Assembly (NCBI RefSeq): GCF_000612845.1
Contig: NZ_CCAT010000065.1
Location: 124,001 to 188,000, forward strand
From: Clostridium ihumii AP5
GTDB lineage: Bacteria > Bacillota > Clostridia > Clostridiales > Clostridiaceae
Direction of reading: 5' to 3'
Length of the DNA stretch: 64,000 nt
Shown here: positions 18,634-26,380 of the stretch, piece after piece
Numbering within the stretch: the first letter of the stretch is position 1
How the letters are laid out: each line of letters begins with the position of its first letter
The notes under the pieces: model-generated
What the model was told of the DNA's origin: nothing
The model's database searches: none
The model's input: the letters and a program-made list of their open reading frames with translations, nothing else
Made by a program: the position numbers and the translations under genes

Positions 18634-20082
18634 TTACTCCAACTCCTTTATAATCTCTTCTATAACTTCTCTTTCGTCAAAATGAATTGTTTTATCTTTT
18701 AACACTTGATAATCTTCATGACCTTTTCCAGCAACTACTATAATATCATTCTCATTTGCAATTTTCATAGCATGTTTTATAGCATCTCTTCTATTTTCAA
18801 TAATTATATAATTATCTTTTTTTATTCCTGCTTTAACGTCATCTATTATTTGTAATGGTTCTTCACTTCTTGGATTATCTGATGTTAATATTGCTATATC
18901 ACTAAGTTCTGATCCTATTTTCCCCATTATAGGTCTCTTAGTTTTATCTCTATCACCGCCACATCCAAATACAGAAATTAATCTTCCTTTAGCTAATTCT
19001 CTAACTGATTTTAAAACATTTTCTAGTCCATCTGGTGTATGCGCATAATCCACTATAACATCGTATCCTAAGTTATGATTTAATGTAACTATTTCACATC
19101 TTCCTGGAACTTGTATATTTTTCAATCCTTCTCTAATATTTTCTACTGTAGCCCCTTCTTCTAATGCTGCTATTATTGATCCTAATGCATTATAAACATT
19201 GTATTTTCCTGGAACACTAAGTTCTATTTTCTCATCTTTTCCATTTATATTAACTGTAAACTCCATTCCTCTTGAATGTAATCTTAAATTTTCAGCCTTA
19301 AATGTTGAGTTTTCATCTATAGAATATGTTAATACTTCATTTCCTAATTTCTCCACTACAGTTTTCCCATATTTATCATCTATGTTAACTATGGAAGTAT
19401 TACTTTTTTTAAATAATTTTAATTTTGCATTGAAATAATTCTCGAAAGTTTTATGAAAATCTAAATGGTCTTGTGTCAAATTAGTAAAAATACCTTCACT
19501 AAAGTTCACATTATAAACTCTATCTAATTCTAATGAATGTGAAGAAACTTCCATAATACAATGTGTAACGTCATTTTTTACCATTTTGTTAAATATTGCT
19601 TGAAGTTCTAATGACTCTGGAGTTGTCCTTTCACTTTTTAGCTTTTCCGCACCTATATAATTTGCTATAGTTCCTATTAAACCTACTTTGTATCCACATT
19701 TTTCTAATATAGATTTCATCATAAATGTAGATGTGGTTTTCCCATTAGTCCCTGTTATTCCTATTATTTTTAATTTTTCACTAGGATTGTCATAATAATT
19801 AGATGCTGCAACAGCTAATGCTTTTCTAGTATCCTCAACTTTTATAACAATAACATTTTCATTTTTTATATCTATGTCCTTTTGAACAACAATCGCTAAA
19901 GCTCCATTATTTATAGCAGAATCTATATACTTATGACCATCTACATTAAACCCTTCTATACAGAAGAACATGTCATCTTTCGAAATTTTTCTTGAATCAT
20001 ATTGGATATTTTTTATACAGCAGTTTTCATCGCCTTTTAAAATTTTAAATTCTATATTATTTAAAAGCTTTGATATTTCCAT
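18634..20082 (-). CDS. murE: UDP-MurNAc-L-Ala-D-Glu--meso-diaminopimelate ligase
   Basis: 482 residues, three-domain Mur ligase. P-loop GTNGKT at 111-116; the carbamoylated-lysine region and [11 protein letters not shown] in the C-terminal part. The substrate loop reads DNPRSEEP: the DNPR signature is the meso-diaminopimelate type, not the L-lysine type, so DAP-crosslinked peptidoglycan is predicted. First of the murE-murF-mraY block. Confidence 0.95.
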   Translation of the reverse strand: MEISKLLNNIEFKILKGDENCCIKNIQYDSRKISKDDMFFCIEGFNVDGHKYIDSAINNGALAIVVQKDIDIKNENVIVIKVEDTRKALAVAASNYYDNPSEKLKIIGITGTNGKTTSTFMMKSILEKCGYKVGLIGTIANYIGAEKLKSERTTPESLELQAIFNKMVKNDVTHCIMEVSSHSLELDRVYNVNFSEGIFTNLTQDHLDFHKTFENYFNAKLKLFKKSNTSIVNIDDKYGKTVVEKLGNEVLTYSIDENSTFKAENLRLHSRGMEFTVNINGKDEKIELSVPGKYNVYNALGSIIAALEEGATVENIREGLKNIQVPGRCEIVTLNHNLGYDVIVDYAHTPDGLENVLKSVRELAKGRLISVFGCGGDRDKTKRPIMGKIGSELSDIAILTSDNPRSEEPLQIIDDVKAGIKKDNYIIIENRRDAIKHAMKIANENDIIVVAGKGHEDYQVLKDKTIHFDEREVIEEIIKELE

Positions 20083-20214
20083 ATTTACAACTCCTTCAAC
20101 CCTTATGTATGTTTATATGTAAAATTTATATTTTTAACTTTCAATAACTACTTAGATAATAAATTTATCTTTTTTAATTGGATTTAATTTTTATTTATCT
20201 ATAGCATGGCAATA

Positions 20215-20243
20215 GGTAGCATACACACTTCTTGTATGCTACC
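20215..20243. other. Perfect hairpin between spoVD and murE
   Basis: Eleven-bp perfect stem (GGTAGCATACA and its complement) with a seven-base loop in the 249-bp gap between spoVD and murE. It is GC-richer than its surroundings but is not followed by a T run on either strand, so it is either a weak or Rho-type terminator, an RNA processing signal, or an operator. Confidence 0.55.
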
Positions 20244-20331
20244 ATATAAATTTACTAACATATATATTTATACACCATATATACAAGGTTATCAATAAAA
20301 TTTGATCTATTTTTATTTACAAATCCAGATC

Positions 20332-22521
20332 CTATTCTGTGCTAGGTGCCAAATGAATCGTTATTGTAGTACCTTTTTGTGCAGTTTTCCCTTTTGAAAT
20401 ACTTTGATCAGTTATAGCACCCTCACCTTGAAATTCGAACTTTAGTCCAAGATCTGTTAGTATTTTTTTTGCATCTTCAATACTGAATTTAGTAAGATCT
20501 GGAACTACTACAATATCTCCCTCATTTCCCTCGTCACCTAGTTCTATAATTATTTCTGTATTTTCTTTAACTACATATCCAGGCTTAGGATTTATATCCT
20601 TTATATAACCACCATCTCCATCTAATCTATATTTTAAATTACTATCTTTTAAAATTTTAAATGCATCTTCCTTTTTTAATCCTCTGATTTCTGGTATTGA
20701 TACATCCTTTAATTTACCTTTTTCTGAATCTATACTATACTCTGGATCTAATGATAAATAATTTGCTAAATCTGTAAATATCATTTTACCCACAGGTGCA
20801 GCTATTTGACCTGCATAATATAAAGATGGATCTGGCTCATCAATTGATACAAAAACTGTAACTTTAGGATTATCCGCTGGCATCATTCCTGCAAAAGATG
20901 CTATATATTTGCCACTAGCATAAACTCCATTTTGAACTTTTTGAGCTGTTCCAGTTTTACCACCAATTTTATATCCTTCAACATATGCCTTAGAACCTCC
21001 ACCATTTGAAACAGTTTGTTCTAAATGTTCTCTCATCTCTTTCATTGTTTCTTCTTTAAAAACATTTTTTTCTACTTTCCCATCATAACTTTTATCTACA
21101 ACTTTTTTTCCATTTTCATCATAATGTACAATTTCTTTCATAACATGAGGTGTTATTAAATTTCCTCCATTTGCAATGGAATTGAAAGCTTTCATATATT
21201 GCATTATTGATAATGTATTACTTTGCCCAAAAGAAATTGTTGCAACGTCAACGGTTGTCATATTGTCTGGTGTTTTTATAATTCCTGATGCCTCTCCTGG
21301 TAAATCTACTCCTGTTTTTTGTCCAAATTCAAATTTTTTAATATACTTGTATAAATTATCTTTTCCAAGTCTTTCACCCAGCGTCATAAATCCTACGTTA
21401 CAAGAATTCTTTATTATACCTTCAAAGTCAAGTTGACCATGTCCAGATCTTTTCCAGCAGTGTATATTTCTACCACCAATCGTCAAAGAACCTCCACAAT
21501 TAAAACTATCCTTTTCTTTAACGTTTCCTGTTTCTAATGCCGCAACAGCCGTTACAACTTTAAAAATTGATCCTGGTTCAAATGTATCACTTACAGCTCT
21601 ATTTCTCCATAATTTTTGTGTTTCTTCATCACTTAATCCTTCTTGCCAAGGTGTGTTTAAATTATAATCTGGTTTATTCGCAAGTGCTAATATTTCACCA
21701 TTGTTAGGATTCATAACAACTACCGATACTGCCTTAGCACTATTATCATTTAATGCTTGCTGTGCAGCTTTATCAGCAAAAAATTGAATATTCTCGTCTA
21801 ATGTTAATATTACATCCCTACCATCTACAGGTTTTGAATAGTCAGATATACTATAAGGTATGTTACTTGTTTTCGCATTTAATTCATCTACTTTTATTCC
21901 TGGAACTCCTGATAAATATCTATTATAATATAATTCTATTCCAGTAAGTCCATCGCCATCAGAATTTGTATGCCCTAAAATATGTGATGCAAAATTATTA
22001 TGTGGATAATATCTTTTCGTATCTGGTGTTACTACAAAACCTACTAATCCTTTTTTTTCTTTATACAGATTTATTTTGTCTACTGTTTCTTTTTCAACTC
22101 TTCTTTTTAAAATAGCACTTCCCATTTGCTTACCATTTGGCAATCTTTGGGTCATTATTTTAAAAACCTTTTCTTTGTCCATTTCTAATATTTCTGATAC
22201 ATCTTTAGCTATATCTTCCATAGTTAATTTTTGTTCTTCTAATGATTTTCTAAGTGCATTTAAATCTAAATCTACTCTATATACATTTGCACTTACTGCA
22301 AGTTCATTTCCATCTCTATCTAATATTCTTCCTCTTTTTGCATTTACTCTCACATCATTAGTCCATTGAACAATTCCCTTGCTTTTGTATTCATTGCTCT
22401 TATTTATCATAATATAGCTAAGTCTAAACGATAAAGCTATAAACCCTATAAAAGCTATTGAAATAAGAAATACTATTCTTCGTCTTGCTTTTATCCAGTC
22501 TCTTAATTCTGATTTTCCCAT
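20332..22521 (-). CDS. spoVD: Class B penicillin-binding protein with two PASTA domains (SpoVD/FtsI type)
   Basis: Transpeptidase that crosslinks septal or spore-cortex peptidoglycan. Membrane anchor (about residues 15-35), PBP dimerisation domain, and transpeptidase domain with SxxK at Ser318 (EPGSIFK), SxN at 373-375 (SCN) and KTG at 522-524. Two C-terminal PASTA domains begin near 630 and 700. The frame is open to 22599, but the ATG at 22521 has GGGGGA six bases upstream and gives a normal N-terminus. Lies between ftsL and murE. PASTA domains and neighbours favour SpoVD; a vegetative FtsI/Pbp2B role is possible. Confidence 0.9.
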   Translation of the reverse strand: MGKSELRDWIKARRRIVFLISIAFIGFIALSFRLSYIMINKSNEYKSKGIVQWTNDVRVNAKRGRILDRDGNELAVSANVYRVDLDLNALRKSLEEQKLTMEDIAKDVSEILEMDKEKVFKIMTQRLPNGKQMGSAILKRRVEKETVDKINLYKEKKGLVGFVVTPDTKRYYPHNNFASHILGHTNSDGDGLTGIELYYNRYLSGVPGIKVDELNAKTSNIPYSISDYSKPVDGRDVILTLDENIQFFADKAAQQALNDNSAKAVSVVVMNPNNGEILALANKPDYNLNTPWQEGLSDEETQKLWRNRAVSDTFEPGSIFKVVTAVAALETGNVKEKDSFNCGGSLTIGGRNIHCWKRSGHGQLDFEGIIKNSCNVGFMTLGERLGKDNLYKYIKKFEFGQKTGVDLPGEASGIIKTPDNMTTVDVATISFGQSNTLSIMQYMKAFNSIANGGNLITPHVMKEIVHYDENGKKVVDKSYDGKVEKNVFKEETMKEMREHLEQTVSNGGGSKAYVEGYKIGGKTGTAQKVQNGVYASGKYIASFAGMMPADNPKVTVFVSIDEPDPSLYYAGQIAAPVGKMIFTDLANYLSLDPEYSIDSEKGKLKDVSIPEIRGLKKEDAFKILKDSNLKYRLDGDGGYIKDINPKPGYVVKENTEIIIELGDEGNEGDIVVVPDLTKFSIEDAKKILTDLGLKFEFQGEGAITDQSISKGKTAQKGTTITIHLAPSTE

Positions 22522-22699
22522 AATCATTCCCCCATAAATTCGATAATGATTATTCGTTAAACATATTTTTTTATCCTCTCTCATTACAAATATTTTCATT
22601 TTTTTATTTTTATACTTGTAGATAATATTAATTTTTTCTATATGTTTAATTCATCTTAGCTTTCATCGTTTTTTATGGCAATTTTTAAGAATATAATTA

Positions 22700-22738
22700 A
22701 GGCCCTATAAAATTATATAATAATTGTTCATAGAGCCT
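22700..22738 (-). terminator. Weak terminator-like hairpin after ftsL
   Basis: Stem of four plus four base pairs around one mismatch (AGGC.CTAT with ATAG.GCCT) and a long AT loop, 22 bases past the ftsL stop. No clear T run on the minus strand, so readthrough into spoVD is likely. Confidence 0.35.
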
Positions 22739-22760
22739 CATCTTCTTTTACTATAGATTT

Positions 22761-23261
22761 TTAAAATAATATTTTCTTTATTTTCGATATAATACTATTA
22801 GAGTTTGATTTGTTAGTATCACTTTTAGAACTTGGTTTTTCAGCATTATTATCTATGACATTAGTTAAACCAACATACATAGCTTTTTGCGCATCAGGTT
22901 TTACCATTTTTAATTTATTTATAGCTATATCTTCTATATAACTTAAATTATTTAATTTTAATAATTGAACTTTCATAGATTCATTTTCTGCTTTTACATT
23001 ATGAATCTCAGTTTTAATATTATTAATTTTTATTTGATTGTTATAAATAATAGAATATCGAAATAAAACTGCAGTTATAACTACAAAACCTATTGCCATA
23101 TTTCTAATGAAGCACAATTTGTTTTTTACAATTCTTTGCTTGTCTACTTTTCCCCTATTATTTTTGTCAGGGTTTTGGTGTCTAACTTTTTTTTCTACTG
23201 CTACATTGGATTTTAATGCATTACTTCCAGATATAGTGTTATTGTTTTTTTCTACTACCAT
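22761..23261 (-). CDS. ftsL: FtsL-like divisome protein
   Basis: 166 residues: basic cytoplasmic tail (about 1-50), one membrane segment (about 52-70), then a leucine-zipper-like extracytoplasmic helix (about 75-115) containing NIKTEIHNVKAENESMKVQLLKL within that span. This topology and its position between rsmH and the class B PBP identify it as the FtsL slot of the dcw cluster. Sequence conservation of FtsL is low, so the call rests on topology and synteny. Confidence 0.8.
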   Translation of the reverse strand: MVVEKNNNTISGSNALKSNVAVEKKVRHQNPDKNNRGKVDKQRIVKNKLCFIRNMAIGFVVITAVLFRYSIIYNNQIKINNIKTEIHNVKAENESMKVQLLKLNNLSYIEDIAINKLKMVKPDAQKAMYVGLTNVIDNNAEKPSSKSDTNKSNSNSIISKIKKILF

Positions 23262-23288
23262 TTTACTCCCCCTATAGTATTTTTAGAA

Positions 23289-24212
23289 CTAAATTTTCTC
23301 TGCAATTCTTAATTTTGAACTTTTACTTCTTGAATTATTTTCTCTTTCTTCATCACATGGTTCTATAGGCTTTCTTGTTATTAATTTTATTTTTGGTTTT
23401 TTATTACATACACACATTGGTAATTCTTTAGGACATTCACAAGGATCGTTTAATTCTCTAAACTTATTTTTTACAATTCTATCTTCCAAAGAGTGGAATG
23501 TTATTATTGCTATTCTTCCATTCTTGTTTAACATTTCTACAGAATCTTCTATTGCTTTATTTAATATCATAAGTTCTTTATTAACTTCAATCCTTATTGC
23601 TTGAAATGTTCTTTTAGCTGGATGTCCACCGTCTCTTTTATATTTTGAAGGTATAGCTGCTATTACTATATCAGCTAATTGTAAAGTTGTATTTATAGGT
23701 CTTCTATTTACTATAAAATTGGCTATTCTTTTAGCAAATTTTTCTTCTCCAAAACTTTTTATAACATCAGCAAGTTCTTCTTCACTATAATCATTTACAA
23801 CATTGTAAGCTGAAAATTCGCTTTCTCTATTCATTCTCATATCTAAAGGAGCATCTTTCATATAGCTAAATCCTCTTTCTGCATTATCTAACTGATATGA
23901 TGATACACCTAAATCCATTAATACTCCGTCAACTTTTTCTATATTTAAACTTTCTAATATTTCTTTTATATTGTAAAAATTATTATGAACATAAGTTACA
24001 TTGTCATAATCCTTTAGCTTTTCATTTGCTGCTTTTAAAGCATCTTCATCTTGATCTATTCCAATAAGCCTTCCTTTACTTGAAAGTTTTTTTAATATTT
24101 CACTTGAGTGACCTGCTCCTCCTAATGTACAGTCAACATATATGCCATCTTCTTTTATGTTTAGTCCATCTATACATTCATTTAATAAAACTGAAACATG
24201 TTTAAATTCCAT
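23289..24212 (-). CDS. rsmH: 16S rRNA m4C1402 methyltransferase
   Basis: SAM-dependent N4-methylation of C1402 in 16S rRNA. 307 residues. [15 protein letters not shown] (about 26-40) is the SAM motif; [11 protein letters not shown] (about 98-108) and [13 protein letters not shown] (about 230-242) are family blocks. It starts the dcw cluster here; the usual mraZ gene is not upstream, where there is instead an 828-base gap. Confidence 0.95.
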   Translation of the reverse strand: MEFKHVSVLLNECIDGLNIKEDGIYVDCTLGGAGHSSEILKKLSSKGRLIGIDQDEDALKAANEKLKDYDNVTYVHNNFYNIKEILESLNIEKVDGVLMDLGVSSYQLDNAERGFSYMKDAPLDMRMNRESEFSAYNVVNDYSEEELADVIKSFGEEKFAKRIANFIVNRRPINTTLQLADIVIAAIPSKYKRDGGHPAKRTFQAIRIEVNKELMILNKAIEDSVEMLNKNGRIAIITFHSLEDRIVKNKFRELNDPCECPKELPMCVCNKKPKIKLITRKPIEPCDEERENNSRSKSSKLRIAEKI

Positions 24213-24315
24213 TGTAATATCTCCTTTTAAATTTTTTCTAAAGGTAAGCTTTTCTTATGTTTAAAACTAACTTAATTTACTTAATACTAACTAATTGTAA
24301 AAGATATCATTTATT

Positions 24316-24342
24316 ATATCGTCTACTTATAGTATTTTTTTA
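24316..24342 (-). promoter_or_regulatory. Candidate promoter for the rsmH operon, sigma-D-like
   Basis: On the minus strand TAAA (24339-24342), 15-bp spacer, GACGATAT (24316-24323). This differs from the classical sigma-28/D pattern (TAAA-N15-GCCGATAT) at one base. The same place also contains TATAAT (24313-24318) but with no good -35, so a plain sigma-A promoter is the alternative. It lies about 100 bases before rsmH. Confidence 0.3.
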
Positions 24343-24855
24343 TATTTAAAACACTAGTTTCTTACTCTTTTATGTTTTATAATACATTATCTATATTGTT
24401 TTTATTTATTCACTTTTATATACTTTAAAATAAAATTTAAAGTATATATTTGTTATGCAATATTATTTCTTTATTTGCTTTTTAATAATGTTAATATCAA
24501 TACCTTATTATCACCAATTAATAGTTTTAATATGATAAATAGTAATTTTGAGACAATAATTTTGTTATTTATCTCATTCTCAATTGATAAATAACAATTA
24601 ATATATTCATCGAAAAGAAAAGAAAAAAATTTAACTCTATTAAATATTTATATCATAATTTATTCTATGAGTACATATAAATTCCTTTAAAATCTTCAAA
24701 GTTTTAAAATTTATTTTTTGCCATATACTTGTTTTTTTCGCATATGAGATTAAAAAAAATGTAAAAATATCCATTTTAATTGTATTTTATATTTTCCATA
24801 TTTTTATTGTATTTTCTTTACAATATTTTTTTAAATTTATATTGTTTACCTTTTG

Positions 24856-24884
24856 TTGAAATAAATTTTGTTCTAGAGTATAAT
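24856..24884 (+). promoter_or_regulatory. Sigma-A promoter of ychF
   Basis: -35 TTGAAA (24856-24861), 17-bp spacer, -10 TATAAT (24879-24884): five of six and six of six consensus matches. The start would be near 24891, giving a leader of about 150 bases. Confidence 0.7.
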
Positions 24885-24927
24885 TTTAAAAGAGTTTAAA
24901 TGTAGAAAAATAATATACTTTGTGTTA

Positions 24928-24967
24928 AACAAATTAATACTTAATTAATTTTAAGTATTAATTTGTT
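24928..24967 (+). promoter_or_regulatory. Strong hairpin in the ychF leader
   Basis: 17-bp perfect stem (AACAAATTAATACTTAA and complement) with loop TTAATT, about 37 bases after the predicted transcript start and 73 before the ATG; TTATT follows. It could be an attenuator-like terminator, an mRNA stabiliser or an operator. Confidence 0.5.
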
Positions 24968-25040
24968 ATTGTAATAAGTTTTAAACAATATATATTATTT
25001 ATTATTAAATGTGTAGTTAAAGAAAGGATAGATTTTACAT

Positions 25041-26138
25041 ATGAAATTAGGAATAGTAGGATTACCAAACGTAGGAAAAAGTACTCTTTTCAATGCTATA
25101 ACTAAAGCTGGAGCAGAGTCTGCTAATTATCCATTTTGTACAATTGAACCAAATGTAGGTGTAGTTAGCGTTCCCGATAAAAGATTAGATGTACTTGAAA
25201 AAATGTACAACACTAAAAGAAAAGTTTATACTGCAATTGAATTTTATGATATAGCTGGACTTGTTAGAGGTGCTAGTAAAGGTGAAGGACTTGGAAATAA
25301 ATTTTTATCTCATATAAGAGAAGTTGCATCTATAGTTCATGTTGTTAGATGTTTTGAAGATGAAAATATAGTTCACGTAGATGGTTCTGTTGATCCAATA
25401 AGAGATATTGAAACAATAAACCTTGAATTAATATTTTCAGATTTAGAAGTATTAGATAGAAGAATGGAAAAATCATTAAAATTAGTTCGTTCTGGAGATA
25501 AAACTGCTAAATTAGAGTATGAATTAATGGAAAGAATAAAAAAACATCTTGAAGAAAACAAACCAGTTAGAACACTTGATGTTTCTGAAGATGAAAGCGA
25601 ATTTGTAAAAAGTTTATTCCTTATAACATCTAAACCAGTGTTATATGCATGTAACATAAGTGAAGATGATTTAATGAGCGGTAACTTAGAAAATGATTTA
25701 GTAAAAAAGGTAAAAGCATATGCTGAAGCTGAACATTCTGAAGCTATGGTTATATGTGCAAGACTTGAAGAAGAACTTTCAACTCTTGAAGATGATGAAA
25801 AGCTTTCTATGCTTGCAGAGTATGGTCTTGAAGAGTCAGGACTTGATAAACTTATAAGAGCTAGTTATAAATTATTAGGACTTATGAGTTATTTAACTGC
25901 TGGTGTTCAAGAAGTTAGAGCTTGGACTATAAAAAATGGAACAAAAGCACCTGCTGCTGCTGGTAAAATCCATAGTGATATAGAAAGAGGATTTATAAGA
26001 GCAGAAGTTGTATCTTATGATAAACTTGTAGAATGTGGTTCTGAACCTGCTGCTAAAGAAAAAGGATTCTTTAGACTTGAAGGTAAAGATTATATAATGC
26101 AAGATGGAGATGTTGTTAACTTTAGATTTAACGTTTAA
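25041..26138 (+). CDS. ychF: YchF (OLA1-type) P-loop NTPase
   Basis: Obg-family ATPase that associates with ribosomes and is linked to oxidative-stress responses. 365 residues: P-loop GLPNVGKS (6-13), DIAGLVRGASKGEGLG (about 70-85), the altered specificity loop reading NISEDD where classical GTPases have NKxD, a coiled-coil hairpin, and the C-terminal TGS domain with VRAWTIKNGTKAPAAAGKIHSD split over about 290-312. Good RBS AAGAAAGGA. It has its own promoter and a bidirectional terminator behind it. Confidence 0.95.
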   Translation: MKLGIVGLPNVGKSTLFNAITKAGAESANYPFCTIEPNVGVVSVPDKRLDVLEKMYNTKRKVYTAIEFYDIAGLVRGASKGEGLGNKFLSHIREVASIVHVVRCFEDENIVHVDGSVDPIRDIETINLELIFSDLEVLDRRMEKSLKLVRSGDKTAKLEYELMERIKKHLEENKPVRTLDVSEDESEFVKSLFLITSKPVLYACNISEDDLMSGNLENDLVKKVKAYAEAEHSEAMVICARLEEELSTLEDDEKLSMLAEYGLEESGLDKLIRASYKLLGLMSYLTAGVQEVRAWTIKNGTKAPAAAGKIHSDIERGFIRAEVVSYDKLVECGSEPAAKEKGFFRLEGKDYIMQDGDVVNFRFNV

Positions 26139-26170
26139 TCTTTATAAGAAAAATATAATATAAAACTAAA

Positions 26171-26208
26171 AAAGAAATGGAAAGGTATCAATACCTTTCC
26201 ATTTCTTT
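26171..26208. terminator. Bidirectional terminator between ychF and the 57-aa ORF
   Basis: 18-bp perfect stem (AAAGAAATGGAAAGGTAT and complement) with a two-to-four-base loop; T-rich on both exits. It overlaps the last two bases of the opposite-strand small ORF's stop codon. Confidence 0.88.
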
Positions 26209-26380
26209 ATTTATCTAGAAATTTTTTAAACTTTTTTAACTTATACAAATTAATTTTATATTTTTTATCATGTTTTAAATCTTTTATCGTAACTGTTGGT
26301 TTTTTTCCCATTTTAGCTTTCACTTTCATATTGTTAACTCTAACAGTTATATCCATATTATTAGAGTGATTATTTTTCAT
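26207..26380 (-). CDS. Small basic ORF (57 aa) overlapping the 3' end of the Lon-like gene
   Basis: ATG at 26380 overlaps the Lon-like stop by 11 bases in another frame and runs 57 codons to TAA at 26207, directly at the terminator. The product is very basic: it starts MKNNHSNNMDITVRVNNMKV, continues with KMGKKPTVTIKDLKHDKKY, and ends in a Lys/Phe-rich helix. AGGAG is about 13 bases upstream, which is long, so translation probably depends on coupling to the Lon-like gene. No family recognised. It fills the space exactly between lon-like stop and terminator, which favours a real gene. Confidence 0.55.
   Translation of the reverse strand: MKNNHSNNMDITVRVNNMKVKAKMGKKPTVTIKDLKHDKKYKINLYKLKKFKKFLDK

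Larger units (their letters stand above)
24213..25040. other. 828-base AT-rich divergent gap between rsmH and ychF
   Basis: No credible ORF or recognised RNA gene. It contains a candidate promoter for each side, a 12-bp perfect inverted repeat with a 12-base loop at 24562-24597 (TTGTTATTTATC and complement), and a 17-bp perfect hairpin at 24928-24967 in the ychF leader. The rest shows only A/T runs. Confidence 0.7.

Noticed and set aside
24213-25040. A structured non-coding RNA gene in the long rsmH-ychF gap
   Set aside because: Apart from two simple palindromes there is no GC-richer structured core or recognisable RNA family pattern; not enough to call.
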